Shown here: piece by piece, positions 55,001-62,106 of the stretch
Numbering within the stretch: position 1 is the stretch's first letter
Layout: each line of letters starts with the position of its first letter
Assembly (NCBI RefSeq): GCF_002843175.1
Contig: NZ_PJEO01000028.1
Coordinates: 1-64,000, forward strand
Origin: Confluentibacter flavum
GTDB taxonomy: Bacteria; Bacteroidota; Bacteroidia; Flavobacteriales; Flavobacteriaceae
Direction: 5' to 3'
DNA length: 64,000 bases
Program-made: the position numbers and the translations under genes
Notes under the pieces: generated by a model
What the model was told of the DNA's origin: nothing
Seen by the model: the letters and a program-made list of their open reading frames with translations, nothing else
The model's database searches: none

Positions 55001-55215
55001 GAGTTAACGATATATGGTTTATTAAAGGGACTTCCAACCAAAATTATAATTTATATATATACGATCGCTACGGCAATTTATTGAAAAACTTACAAACTGC
55101 CCAAGGATGGGATGGTACATTTAATGGCCGACCTTTGCCTTCTTCAGACTACTGGTTTAAATTAGTTTTTGAAGATGGAACCAGTAAGTTAGGGCATTTT
55201 GCTCTAAAAAGGTAG
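52003..55215 (+). CDS. T9SS type B-secreted Asp-box propeller protein
   Basis: A 1070-residue secreted protein with a signal peptide (cleavage after FSQ, about residue 20). About eleven Asp-box repeats follow (SSNNGASW, STDNGASW, SGDNGTTW, TSDNGVTW, SPDNGVNW, SFDSGATW, SSDGGLNW, STNNGNSW, SNDFGVTW, SENLGASW, SDNLGVSW), spanning about 55-530, the pattern of one or two beta-propellers. Then come four or five modules of about 85 residues of the form C..vnLf..LG..pd.GG.W.PsL.sGtG.F.P.id..G.YtYtv. The C-terminus YASFFTPNGDGVNDIW to FALKR is a gliding-motility-associated (TIGR04131) sorting domain. It is probably a surface adhesin. Confidence 0.87.
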   Translation: MKRNLCCLFFAFIIHSTVFSQWVQTNGPIGAYTNQIVKSGAFLILNAGNGGIFRSSNNGASWEWSGWGLPCNEQVLALAEYNSTLYASISRSGIFFSTDNGASWRPINTGIQDKTFYSLFVDRINLFAGNSQGGMYYSGDNGTTWFDRSVGVTDMGFTSFLYFNSKLYAGGRSSTLSPSRALFETSDNGVTWKPIIIPGIGPNGVQSMVVKDGLFYVANDDTVFISSDGVIWNSTSVNTNASIVSMGVTGNSVYLTTSAGRYYVSPDNGVNWNLVQNTSTNAFANQVFFSNGKIIMSTNQGLYESFDSGATWQLNNTGITGLQIESFGENSNYIFSGTNDQGVFRSSDGGLNWELINTGINTFNSLHVTSIINVNDDMYLGTGDGVYKSTNNGNSWDFIFNPGVNISTHALDYDNGVLVTGASGTGIYISNDFGVTWTLASTNGINTGADYESIEIIGNTIIVSTNNSELFISENLGASWNNRSIPGGFSTTSDLQLINNKLYAATSRGLFVSDNLGVSWSLYHTDIKIINDIAIDGDKIYAATSTGVYVTNQALGEWYPLCEGLGIQYTNEIYIKDNVLLAGTFTSSVWRRFKILGGLPPEEDERTIGIDDLVLCPDIAEVNLASYVGLPTSARGAWMPSLSKNGFFSPGLDAEGTYKFVYENDLCGCEAYVKVNISLEGLFAGNDNDMTLCTVSDPVDLFERLGPYADEGGVWSPALASGTGVFDPKIDVQGIYTYTVTNNGCPNDFSEVNVTVSDNVDVGIGGDFVLCYSSTPINLFTLLGGTPDVGGEWIPKLSGGIDLFNPAIEKSGTYAYYFPDSECSNDKAEIRITLVTKANSGISNGAVQVCINSGGVDLFNALGASPDSGGSWSPSLASGTGFFNPKIDAPGLYTYTVENDCGTDIANIEVSIYESIKMDNYSISIEASENNRNTVTLDVDSTLQYEFSLDGIHFQREPVFYNVSGGAYTVMGREIAGCRYFEEKLLLVGYASFFTPNGDGVNDIWFIKGTSNQNYNLYIYDRYGNLLKNLQTAQGWDGTFNGRPLPSSDYWFKLVFEDGTSKLGHFALKR

Positions 55216-55319
55216 ATGGGTCTTTGGAAGAGGAGTGAGCGAAGTGGTAATCTCTTTATTGGTCATTGGAGGCACGAAGTAAGCCCATCAGGGTAACTCC
55301 AATTATGTTAGCAATTTAC

Positions 55320-55381
55320 AATAAACAGATTGCTTCAGTCGTGCCTTCTTCTCAATGATGTTCAATAAACAGATTGCTTCA
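55320..55381. repeat. Degenerate intergenic repeat with 18-bp direct copies
   Basis: AATAAACAGATTGCTTCA occurs at 55320-55337 and 55364-55381 (period 44). Upstream sequence from about 55240 carries inverted counterparts (GGAGGCACGA and TCGTGCCTTC). It looks like a decayed palindromic repeat element. Confidence 0.7.
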
Positions 55382-55476
55382 TTCCATGGCGTGTTATTCA
55401 CTATGACAATCGTTATAATTGTATATCAAAATATAATTCACCAACTTTGAAATTCAAAAAATAAAATAAAATAATT

Positions 55477-55704
55477 ATGAGCAAAACAAAACTTACCATA
55501 AACAGCAACGGGTCCGTAAAAGTAGATGGCGATTTTGAAATAGTAGATAGCCAAGGTAATGTGTACGGATTACAAGGTAGAACCGTATTAAGCATTTGCC
55601 GATGTGGGCTCTCTAGCAACAAACCATTTTGCGATGGATCGCACCGAAACCATTTTGAACACGACGCAAAAGCGTTCGATTTACCACCTATGAAAACGAG
55701 CTAA
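55477..55704 (+). CDS. CDGSH iron-sulfur domain protein
   Basis: A 75-residue protein ending in a CDGSH [2Fe-2S] domain: ICRCGLSSNKPFCDGSHRNHF near 48-68 supplies three Cys and one His. These proteins carry or transfer redox-active clusters. The first of two about 50-bp direct repeats begins at its stop codon. Confidence 0.9.
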   Translation: MSKTKLTINSNGSVKVDGDFEIVDSQGNVYGLQGRTVLSICRCGLSSNKPFCDGSHRNHFEHDAKAFDLPPMKTS

Positions 55705-55752
55705 TTACTCCTAATAATTCCTTTTTAACCACCTTCTAAATCCCTATTTTGC
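55702..55752. repeat. About 50-bp direct repeat, left copy
   Basis: Begins at the CDGSH stop codon and reads TAATTACTCCTAATAATTCC... to ...CCCTATTTTGC. It resembles 56171-56224 along its whole length. The end CTATTTTGC could act as a -7 box 31 bp before the HigA-like start. Confidence 0.8.
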
Positions 55753-55783
55753 AGTTTCAAAATCAACGCAAACACCATTTAGC

Positions 55784-56140
55784 ATGAATATTGCACCCAT
55801 TAGAAACGAAACGGATTATCAAAATGCACTCAACAGGCTTGAGGTTATTTTTGATGCCAAAAAGGGAACGGAAGCAGGAGATGAATTGGAAATACTTTCC
55901 ATTTTGATTGATACGTATGAAAACGAAAAATTCCCTATTGGAATGCCAGATCCCATTGAAGCCATTAAATTTAGAATGGAAGAAATGGGCATGAAACAAA
56001 AAGATTTAGTAGAATTGATTGGATTTAAAAGTAGAGCGAGTGAAATAATGAATAAAAAGCGTAAACTTACTTTGGACATGATTAGAAAACTACATACCAC
56101 ACTTCATATTCCGACAGAGGTTTTAGTTCAAGATTATTAA
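55784..56140 (+). CDS. HigA-like XRE-family antitoxin, orphan
   Basis: A 118-residue protein of the HigA (COG5499) type: N-terminal helical segment (ETDYQNALNRLEVIFDAK), then PIEAIKFRMEEMGMKQKDLVELIGFKSRASEIMNKKRKLTLDMI as an XRE helix-turn-helix. Such antitoxins sit beside HigB RNases, but neither side has room for one: the CDGSH stop is 79 bp upstream and topB starts 130 bp downstream. The gene lies between two direct repeats, suggesting insertion or deletion history. Confidence 0.82.
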   Translation: MNIAPIRNETDYQNALNRLEVIFDAKKGTEAGDELEILSILIDTYENEKFPIGMPDPIEAIKFRMEEMGMKQKDLVELIGFKSRASEIMNKKRKLTLDMIRKLHTTLHIPTEVLVQDY

Positions 56141-56170
56141 GAATAACAATTTTAAAATTATAAAAACTAG

Positions 56171-56224
56171 TTAATAACTCCTAACAATTCCTTTTTAAAA
56201 CCACCTTCTAAATTCCTATTTTGC
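56171..56224. repeat. About 50-bp direct repeat, right copy
   Basis: Partner of 55702-55752, reading TTAATAACTCCTAACAATTC... to ...TTCCTATTTTGC. The CTATTTTGC end lies 46 bp before topB, so each copy immediately precedes a gene and may carry its promoter. Confidence 0.8.
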
Positions 56225-56270
56225 GGCCTTAAATACATTCCCGTGCAGACGGGAATTCCATTGTGTATAA

Positions 56271-58562
56271 ATGAAAGTCTGTATTGCCGAAAAACCCAGT
56301 GTAGCCCGTGAAATCGCCTCCGTATTAGGAGCGAACACCAAGCGTGATGGCTATTTTGAAGGCAATGGCTATGCGGTGACCTACACCTTTGGGCATTTAT
56401 GCACTTTAAAGGAGCCCAATGACTATAAACCCCATTGGAAAAGTTGGGACTTAAATAATTTGCCCATGCTACCCGAAAAATTTGAAACCAAAGTGGTGGC
56501 GAATTCGGGTATACAAAAGCAATTTAAAATCGTTAAAAGTTTATTTGATAAAGCCGAAGTGGTCATCAACTGCGGGGATGCGGGACAAGAAGGTGAGCTC
56601 ATCCAACGCTGGGTACTGAATGAGGCAAAATACAAAGGCGAAGTAAAACGCTTATGGATTTCATCATTAACCACCGAAGCCATCAAAGAAGGTTTTGAAA
56701 ACCTAAAACCATCCAGTAATTACGATAATTTATTTTACGCCGGCTTTTCCAGAGCTATTGGCGACTGGCTGTTGGGCATGAACGCCACGAGGTTGTACAC
56801 CTTAAAACACGGTGCCAATAAACAAGTATTGTCTATTGGACGTGTACAAACCCCAACCTTGGCTATGGTGGTAAACCGATTTAAGGAGATTGAAAACTTT
56901 AAACCGCAACCGTATTGGGAATTGCAAACTTTGTACAGGGACACGCTTTTTAGTTATGAAGATGGCCGTTTTTTGAACAAGGAAGCAGGCGAGGTTTTGG
57001 CCAACAAAGTAAAGGAAAGCGATTTTGAAATTGTGTCCGTTGACAAGAAAAAAGGCAATGAATATGCGCCTAAACTGTTCGATTTAACAGGCTTGCAGGT
57101 ATATTGCAATAATAAGTTTGGGTTTTCGGCAGACGATACGCTTAAAATTGTTCAAACACTGTATGAACAAAAAGTAGTGACCTACCCGAGAGTAGATACT
57201 ACGTTTTTACCAAACGATATCTATCCAAAAGTATCGGGAATTTTGCAAAAGCTCACCAATTATGCCACGTTAACGCAACCACTTTTAGGAAAAAAGATTA
57301 AAAAATCGACTAAAGTGTTCAACGATAAAAAAGTCACCGATCACCATGCCATCATCCCCACAGGGATGCAAAGCAATTTGCAATACAACCAACAACAGGT
57401 GTATGACATCATCGTGAGGCGTTTTATTGCGGTGTTTTATGAGGATTGCGATGTAGCATACACCACGGTTATAGGTAAAGCGGCGGATGTGCCTTTTAAA
57501 ACCACAGGAAAGGAAATTTTGAAAAAAGGCTGGCGTGTGGTTTTTGAAGATGCGAACTCTAAAGAAAAAGAGCCTGACATCTTGCCAACTTTTGTACAAG
57601 GTGAAACGGGACCACACGAACCTTCGTTTTTAGAAAAGGAAACCAAACCGCCCAATCAGTTTACCGAGGCCTCCTTATTGCGTGCCATGGAAACCGCAGG
57701 GAAAGAGGTCGACGATGACGAGTTACGCGATTTAATGAAGGAAAACGGTATTGGGCGACCATCCACCCGAGCGAACATCATTGAGACACTTTTTAAACGT
57801 AAATACATTGTAAGAAATAAAAAACAAGTGTTGCCAACCCAAACAGGCATTCAGTTGATTGATACCATTCAGAATGATTTATTGAAATCCGCTGAACTAA
57901 CCGGCTCATGGGAAAAGCAATTAAAGGATATTGAAAAAGGAACATTTACCGCAGGAGCGTTTATCAATAACATGAAGCGTATGGTCGATGCCTTGGTGTA
58001 CGATGTGAGAAGCGAAGCGGTACGCGCTAATATTTCGCATGGGGGCACAATGCCAAAACAAGCGTCTAAGACCGTGAAAAAGAAAGCGACTGGTATGAGT
58101 AGCGAAACCTGTCCGAAATGCAAGCAAGCGACTTTGTTAAAAGGGAAATCGGCATTTGGATGCAGTGCTTACAAGTCGGGTTGCGATTTTGTGTTGCCGT
58201 TTACGTTTGCCAGCAAAAAAATATCAGAAAACCAGTATCTAAGATTGCTTCAAAAAGGCAGTACGGTTAATTTAAAGGATTTTAAAACCGATGAGGGAAC
58301 TGTGGAAGGCTTGTTACGTTTTGATGCCGACTTCAAACTCATATTAGAGCCAAAGAAAACTTCCGCGAAAGCGATATCTGAGACATTGGTTTGTCCGAAA
58401 TGTAAAAAAGGAACGGTCATAAAAGGAAAAACTGCTTATGGTTGCAGCGACTATAAATCGGGTTGCGATTTTAGGGTGTCTTTTGAAACGGTAAGGCAAA
58501 AAGTAAACGGACATACACCCACTAAAGAGCTTGTATATACTATTTTAACCGAAAGCATTTAA
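56271..58562 (+). CDS. topB: DNA topoisomerase III
   Basis: A 763-residue type IA topoisomerase: Toprim domain (MKVCIAEKPSVAREIASVLG, then VINCGDAGQEGELIQRWVL), catalytic Tyr in VVTYPRVDTTFLP near 305, and QVLSIGRVQTPTLAMVVNRF near 186. The C-terminus adds two similar zinc-finger-like modules, CPKCKQATLLKGKSAFGC and CPKCKKGTVIKGKTAYGC, each with SGCDF. It relaxes or decatenates DNA intermediates. Length and fingers match chromosomal Bacteroidetes TopB; mobile-element homologues exist, but no conjugation genes are nearby. Confidence 0.92.
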   Translation: MKVCIAEKPSVAREIASVLGANTKRDGYFEGNGYAVTYTFGHLCTLKEPNDYKPHWKSWDLNNLPMLPEKFETKVVANSGIQKQFKIVKSLFDKAEVVINCGDAGQEGELIQRWVLNEAKYKGEVKRLWISSLTTEAIKEGFENLKPSSNYDNLFYAGFSRAIGDWLLGMNATRLYTLKHGANKQVLSIGRVQTPTLAMVVNRFKEIENFKPQPYWELQTLYRDTLFSYEDGRFLNKEAGEVLANKVKESDFEIVSVDKKKGNEYAPKLFDLTGLQVYCNNKFGFSADDTLKIVQTLYEQKVVTYPRVDTTFLPNDIYPKVSGILQKLTNYATLTQPLLGKKIKKSTKVFNDKKVTDHHAIIPTGMQSNLQYNQQQVYDIIVRRFIAVFYEDCDVAYTTVIGKAADVPFKTTGKEILKKGWRVVFEDANSKEKEPDILPTFVQGETGPHEPSFLEKETKPPNQFTEASLLRAMETAGKEVDDDELRDLMKENGIGRPSTRANIIETLFKRKYIVRNKKQVLPTQTGIQLIDTIQNDLLKSAELTGSWEKQLKDIEKGTFTAGAFINNMKRMVDALVYDVRSEAVRANISHGGTMPKQASKTVKKKATGMSSETCPKCKQATLLKGKSAFGCSAYKSGCDFVLPFTFASKKISENQYLRLLQKGSTVNLKDFKTDEGTVEGLLRFDADFKLILEPKKTSAKAISETLVCPKCKKGTVIKGKTAYGCSDYKSGCDFRVSFETVRQKVNGHTPTKELVYTILTESI

Positions 58563-58586
58563 AGTAATGCATGATCCCATTAATGT

Positions 58587-58661
58587 CACTTCGATTTTCG
58601 AAGTGCAACGAAGGAAATTTGTATCGAGAAGTATTACAACATATAAGGTTCTCGATACAAA
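58587..58661. repeat. Palindromic intergenic repeat
   Basis: Two nested palindromes: CACTTCGA (58587-58594)/TCGAAGTG (58598-58605), and the 13-bp perfect arms TTTGTATCGAGAA (58618-58630)/TTCTCGATACAAA (58649-58661). It resembles REP-like sequences of flavobacteria and the degraded words near 20000. It could also fold in the topB transcript. Confidence 0.75.
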
Positions 58662-58725
58662 ATATTTCGTGCCTCAATATTTCGAACTGACAAACGATAA
58701 ATATTATAATGGCATTTAATAAATT

Positions 58726-59310
58726 ATGAGTTTAAATAAAACCAGCCACCACCATTTTATTATCTACAAACCTTACGGTTATTTAAGTCAATTTTCCAGT
58801 AACGCAAGCAAACAACAATCAAAAAAGTTCTTGGGTTTATTATACAATTTTCCAGAAGGCATCATGCCAATTGGTAGGTTAGATGAAAAATCAGAAGGCC
58901 TCTTGCTGTTGACTACCGATGGTAAAACCAGTGATTTCATTAATAGTCAAAAAGTAGAAAAGGAGTATTATGCACTGGTTAATGGCGACATTACGTCAGA
59001 AGCTATTGAGCAACTTTCAAAAGGGGTGGAGATTGGTTTAGAAGGCAAGAAATACCAAACCAAACCCTGTACCGTTTTTAAGTTGGAACATGTGCCCAAT
59101 TTACCTGAGCGATCTAAAAAAATACGTGATAGTCGGCACGGACCCACATCATGGATTTCCATTACCTTAAACGAAGGCAAGTTTAGGCAAGTACGAAAAA
59201 TGACTTCGGCCGTGGGGTTTTCAACCTTGCGATTGGTTCGGATTCGGGTAGGAACCATTCACTTAAACACCATGCAGGTTGGTGATGTTGTTGCGGTTGA
59301 TGGGTTTTAG
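58726..59310 (+). CDS. Pseudouridine synthase, RluE/RsuA-like
   Basis: A 194-residue enzyme isomerising uridine in rRNA. The catalytic Asp is in MPIGRLDEKSEGLLLLTTDG near 47-66. FIIYKPYGYLSQFS near 11-24 and EGKFRQVRKMTSAVGFSTLRLVRIRVG near 154-180 are the family frames. There is no N-terminal S4 domain, which is characteristic of the RluE subgroup that modifies 23S rRNA. The exact position is not decided by sequence. Confidence 0.88.
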   Translation: MSLNKTSHHHFIIYKPYGYLSQFSSNASKQQSKKFLGLLYNFPEGIMPIGRLDEKSEGLLLLTTDGKTSDFINSQKVEKEYYALVNGDITSEAIEQLSKGVEIGLEGKKYQTKPCTVFKLEHVPNLPERSKKIRDSRHGPTSWISITLNEGKFRQVRKMTSAVGFSTLRLVRIRVGTIHLNTMQVGDVVAVDGF

Positions 59311-59311
59311 T

Positions 59312-59944
59312 TTATACCTCCAGCTTTTCTAATTCTTTGTAATTTCTATTTAAACGTTTCAGCAAGAGGCCATAAATAAGCTTGTAAAACAGCCAAATAA
59401 CAAGGATGAAAATAATTGTAAAGCCTAATAAAATTAAATACATTATAGTTCTTTCCGTAGCCCCAAAACTACCCATGTTTTTTGCTGTTTCTGGGTCGTT
59501 GTGCAGTGCATAATAAAAGCCAATAAGCAAGGAAATACCACCAATTATTAAGTTGTATAATACATAATATTTAATTACTCTGCGGGTTTTTATAATGTTT
59601 TCCATTAATTTTTTGGCATTATCGGTTACCGAAATTGTTTTGTGGGATTTAAATAATAAGTAAATAAACAATATGGTAATGCCAAAACTAAATAGGGTCA
59701 TAATTGTGAAAAGATGTTCGCTATCGTATATTTTGTCTAGCCTCTCTTTGTAATTGTCGGAACAAACATAGGGAATGGCACTAACTAAAATCCAAAACAC
59801 AAGTTCGGCAATGCTTATATAAAATAGTGTCTTGACTATGGAAGACGATTTTTTATGCAGCATGGGGTAGATATCGCTAACCGATAGTTTTTTATATTCG
59901 GACTGTTTATTCCAGTCTTTTTTTAATAGCTCTAATTCATCCAT
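59312..59944 (-). CDS. Membrane protein coupled to an ECF sigma factor (candidate anti-sigma)
   Basis: A 210-residue protein with a cytoplasmic N-terminus (MDELELLKKDWNKQSEYKKLSVSDIYPML) and about four membrane spans. It lies three bases after the ECF sigma gene in the same direction, so they are co-translated. The N-terminus precedes the first span as in anti-sigma factors, but no zinc-binding HxxxCxxC motif is visible. I do not recognise a named family. Confidence 0.7.
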   Translation of the reverse strand: MDELELLKKDWNKQSEYKKLSVSDIYPMLHKKSSSIVKTLFYISIAELVFWILVSAIPYVCSDNYKERLDKIYDSEHLFTIMTLFSFGITILFIYLLFKSHKTISVTDNAKKLMENIIKTRRVIKYYVLYNLIIGGISLLIGFYYALHNDPETAKNMGSFGATERTIMYLILLGFTIIFILVIWLFYKLIYGLLLKRLNRNYKELEKLEV

Positions 59945-59947
59945 AAA

Positions 59948-60442
59948 TTAAGGATTTAGTATGGTTTTAAGTTTTGTTTTAATCCTGTTCATTTTCACTC
60001 GGGCATTCACTTCGCTTATCCCCATGGTTTCACTAATTTCACTATAGTCTTTGTCTTCTAGGTATAAAAAAACCAGTGCTTTGTCAATGTCGTTTAATTG
60101 GTGTAAGGCATTATATAATGTTTTAAGTTGTTGTTCTTCGGTATCGTCATAATCCTCTGCTTTCATCCTGAATTCAACACCATCAAATTCTTGGGTATTG
60201 ATACTGCGTTTCGATTTTCTGTAAAGTGTTATGGCGGTATTCAAACCAACCCGATACATCCAGGTGCTAAACTTAGCGTCACCCCTAAATTTTGGGTACG
60301 CTTTCCAAAGTTGAATAGTGATTTCTTGAAATAAATCGTTATGGGCATCATAATTATTGGTGTACAAACGGCATACCTTATGGACAATATTTTGATGCTT
60401 TTCAAGCAATTCAACAAAGCTATGTTCTAGTTCTTTATTCAA
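59948..60442 (-). CDS. ECF-type RNA polymerase sigma factor
   Basis: A 164-residue sigma-70 family factor. Region 2: NYDAHNDLFQEITIQLWKAYPKFRGDAKFSTWMYRVGLNTAITLYRKSKR near 29-78. Region 4: ALVFLYLEDKDYSEISETMGISEVNARVKMNRIKTKLK near 122-159. It would direct a small regulon. It is followed immediately by the membrane partner. Confidence 0.9.
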   Translation of the reverse strand: MNKELEHSFVELLEKHQNIVHKVCRLYTNNYDAHNDLFQEITIQLWKAYPKFRGDAKFSTWMYRVGLNTAITLYRKSKRSINTQEFDGVEFRMKAEDYDDTEEQQLKTLYNALHQLNDIDKALVFLYLEDKDYSEISETMGISEVNARVKMNRIKTKLKTILNP

Positions 60443-60980
60443 TGTTTTGGATTGGTTAATATATTAGTATTCTAAATATTTTAAATGTTACAAATAGGAG
60501 TGGGGTTATTTTAAAAAATCATGTATTTAACGAGATATGTTTACATGCTACTAACCTGTTTTTTTTAATGTAATTTGTTGAAATAATTTGGCGATTTCTG
60601 ATAGATATATGAGTTTGGTGGTCATTTTAAAAAAATTTAAATTAAAACTTTAAATAGATATTTTAAAATACTGATAATATGAATTTTAATACTTAGGTAT
60701 AGATAAAATCTATATAGTGTTTTTTGATGTATTTTGGATTGAAATGTAAGTTTTTATTTGCTAATATAGCAAAAATATATTTACCGTAAATGAAGTGATT
60801 AAAACTAAGAAAATTTTATAAAAGCAGGTGTTTTGAAATTTTATTTTTTAGGAATTTTTTATTGATTTTTTTGAGGAATAAAACCAGTCAGTTCTATTTT
60901 TAAGTGCCTTTTTTGTATAAATTCTAGTTGGCTTTTTGGTCTAAAAATAATATACATTAATGTATGTTGTGGGTGCGAAT
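60443..60980. other. Intergenic region upstream of the ECF sigma gene
   Basis: About 540 bp, very AT-rich, with no ORF of note. No terminator hairpin or repeat was recognised. It presumably holds the sigma promoter, but the target sequence is unknown, so no site is proposed. Confidence 0.5.
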
Positions 60981-62057
60981 TTAAGATCTATTATTATCTT
61001 CTTTCTTTCCTTCTTCAACCATTTCTTTGGCTTCATCTAAATCCTCGCTATCCAAGTTTTCGTCATTAGTCTCTTTTTTATTTATTTTAGAATCAATAAA
61101 AAAACGGCAGTATAAGGGTAAGTGGTCTGATCCAATATTTTCAAGGGTCTTAAATTCTTCAATGAAAATACTATTGGAATGAAAAAACAAATCGATTGGA
61201 AATCGTAATAACTTGTAGTTTGCATGGTATGTGGAAAAAAAGCCCCTCCCGATACGAGGGTCTATTAATCCAGATATTTTTTTAAATAATTTGCTTGATT
61301 TAGACCAAGCAACATTATTAAAATCACCAACTACAATTACGGGATTGTCATACGTTTTAACTTTTTTACCAATCATTACAATTTCACCATCCCGTTCTTT
61401 TGAGGTGTCTTCTTCTGTTGGACTAGGAGGTGGTGGATGTGTGCCAAAAAACGTGAGTTTTTCATTATTGGCGGTAGTTAAATTGGCTTCAATGGAAGGC
61501 AAGTCGTCTGCCATGAAATAATTTACCATGCAATCATTAACCTTTATTTTTGAGTAAAAGTGCATACCGTATCTGTTTTCTAATGCGATTTTTTTACGAT
61601 AGGGATATTGGGTATCTAAAATGGACATTTCATGCTCCCACTCTGAATTCGATTCCATGGTTAGAAATATGTCTGGTTTCACTTCATTAATCAAAGAAAT
61701 AAATTTTTGATATTCATTATTATCTTGATATACATTGAATGAAAGTAAAGAAATTGATTTAGGACTTTTATGTGTTTTTACATCACGAAACAGATTTTTG
61801 AATGGGATATAAGGTATTAATAACAAGGCGTGATTTATGATGAAAAGGAACAAAAGAGCCTCAGTTATTAATATGTAGGTCGGCAGTTGATTGTATATTA
61901 AAATTCCAAAAAGCAGTAATATAACTTGTGCAATTAGGATTTGCATTCTAGCAAATTCACATATTCTAAATATCCAATATTGATTGGATATAAATGGAAG
62001 AATCGATGCAATAATAAGTATAGATGAAAATAAAAAATAGAATACAATCCAGATCAT
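60981..62057 (-). CDS. Endonuclease/exonuclease/phosphatase-family membrane protein
   Basis: A 358-residue protein with about three N-terminal membrane spans, then an EEP domain. VVGDFNNVAW near 246 carries the Asp-Asn pair and NIGSDHLPLYC near 316 the Asp-His pair. MESNSEWEHEMSILDTQYPY near 134-153 contributes the Glu. A tail of acidic residues follows. Function: hydrolysis of a phosphodiester or phosphomonoester, substrate unknown. The polar tail DENLDSEDLDEAKEMVEEGK is low-complexity. Confidence 0.85.
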   Translation of the reverse strand: MIWIVFYFLFSSILIIASILPFISNQYWIFRICEFARMQILIAQVILLLFGILIYNQLPTYILITEALLFLFIINHALLLIPYIPFKNLFRDVKTHKSPKSISLLSFNVYQDNNEYQKFISLINEVKPDIFLTMESNSEWEHEMSILDTQYPYRKKIALENRYGMHFYSKIKVNDCMVNYFMADDLPSIEANLTTANNEKLTFFGTHPPPPSPTEEDTSKERDGEIVMIGKKVKTYDNPVIVVGDFNNVAWSKSSKLFKKISGLIDPRIGRGFFSTYHANYKLLRFPIDLFFHSNSIFIEEFKTLENIGSDHLPLYCRFFIDSKINKKETNDENLDSEDLDEAKEMVEEGKKEDNNRS

Positions 62058-62106
62058 TTAGCTAATATAGGTGATGTTTTTAAATAAATCATAAAGTATA
62101 TACGAC

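Noticed and set aside
49237-55215. Polysaccharide utilisation locus with SusC/SusD
   Set aside because: No SusC/SusD pair occurs next to the glycosidases; the TonB-dependent receptor at 62107 is distant and lacks a SusD partner here.
55216-55476. Possible tRNA or short RNA gene between the T9SS protein and the CDGSH gene
   Set aside because: No cloverleaf or T-loop consensus, and the sequence matches a degenerate palindromic repeat.
55784-56140. Complete HigBA toxin-antitoxin pair
   Set aside because: Only the antitoxin is present; neither flank has room for or similarity to HigB.
56271-58562. TopB as part of a conjugative element
   Set aside because: No relaxase, Tra or integrase genes are seen in the window.
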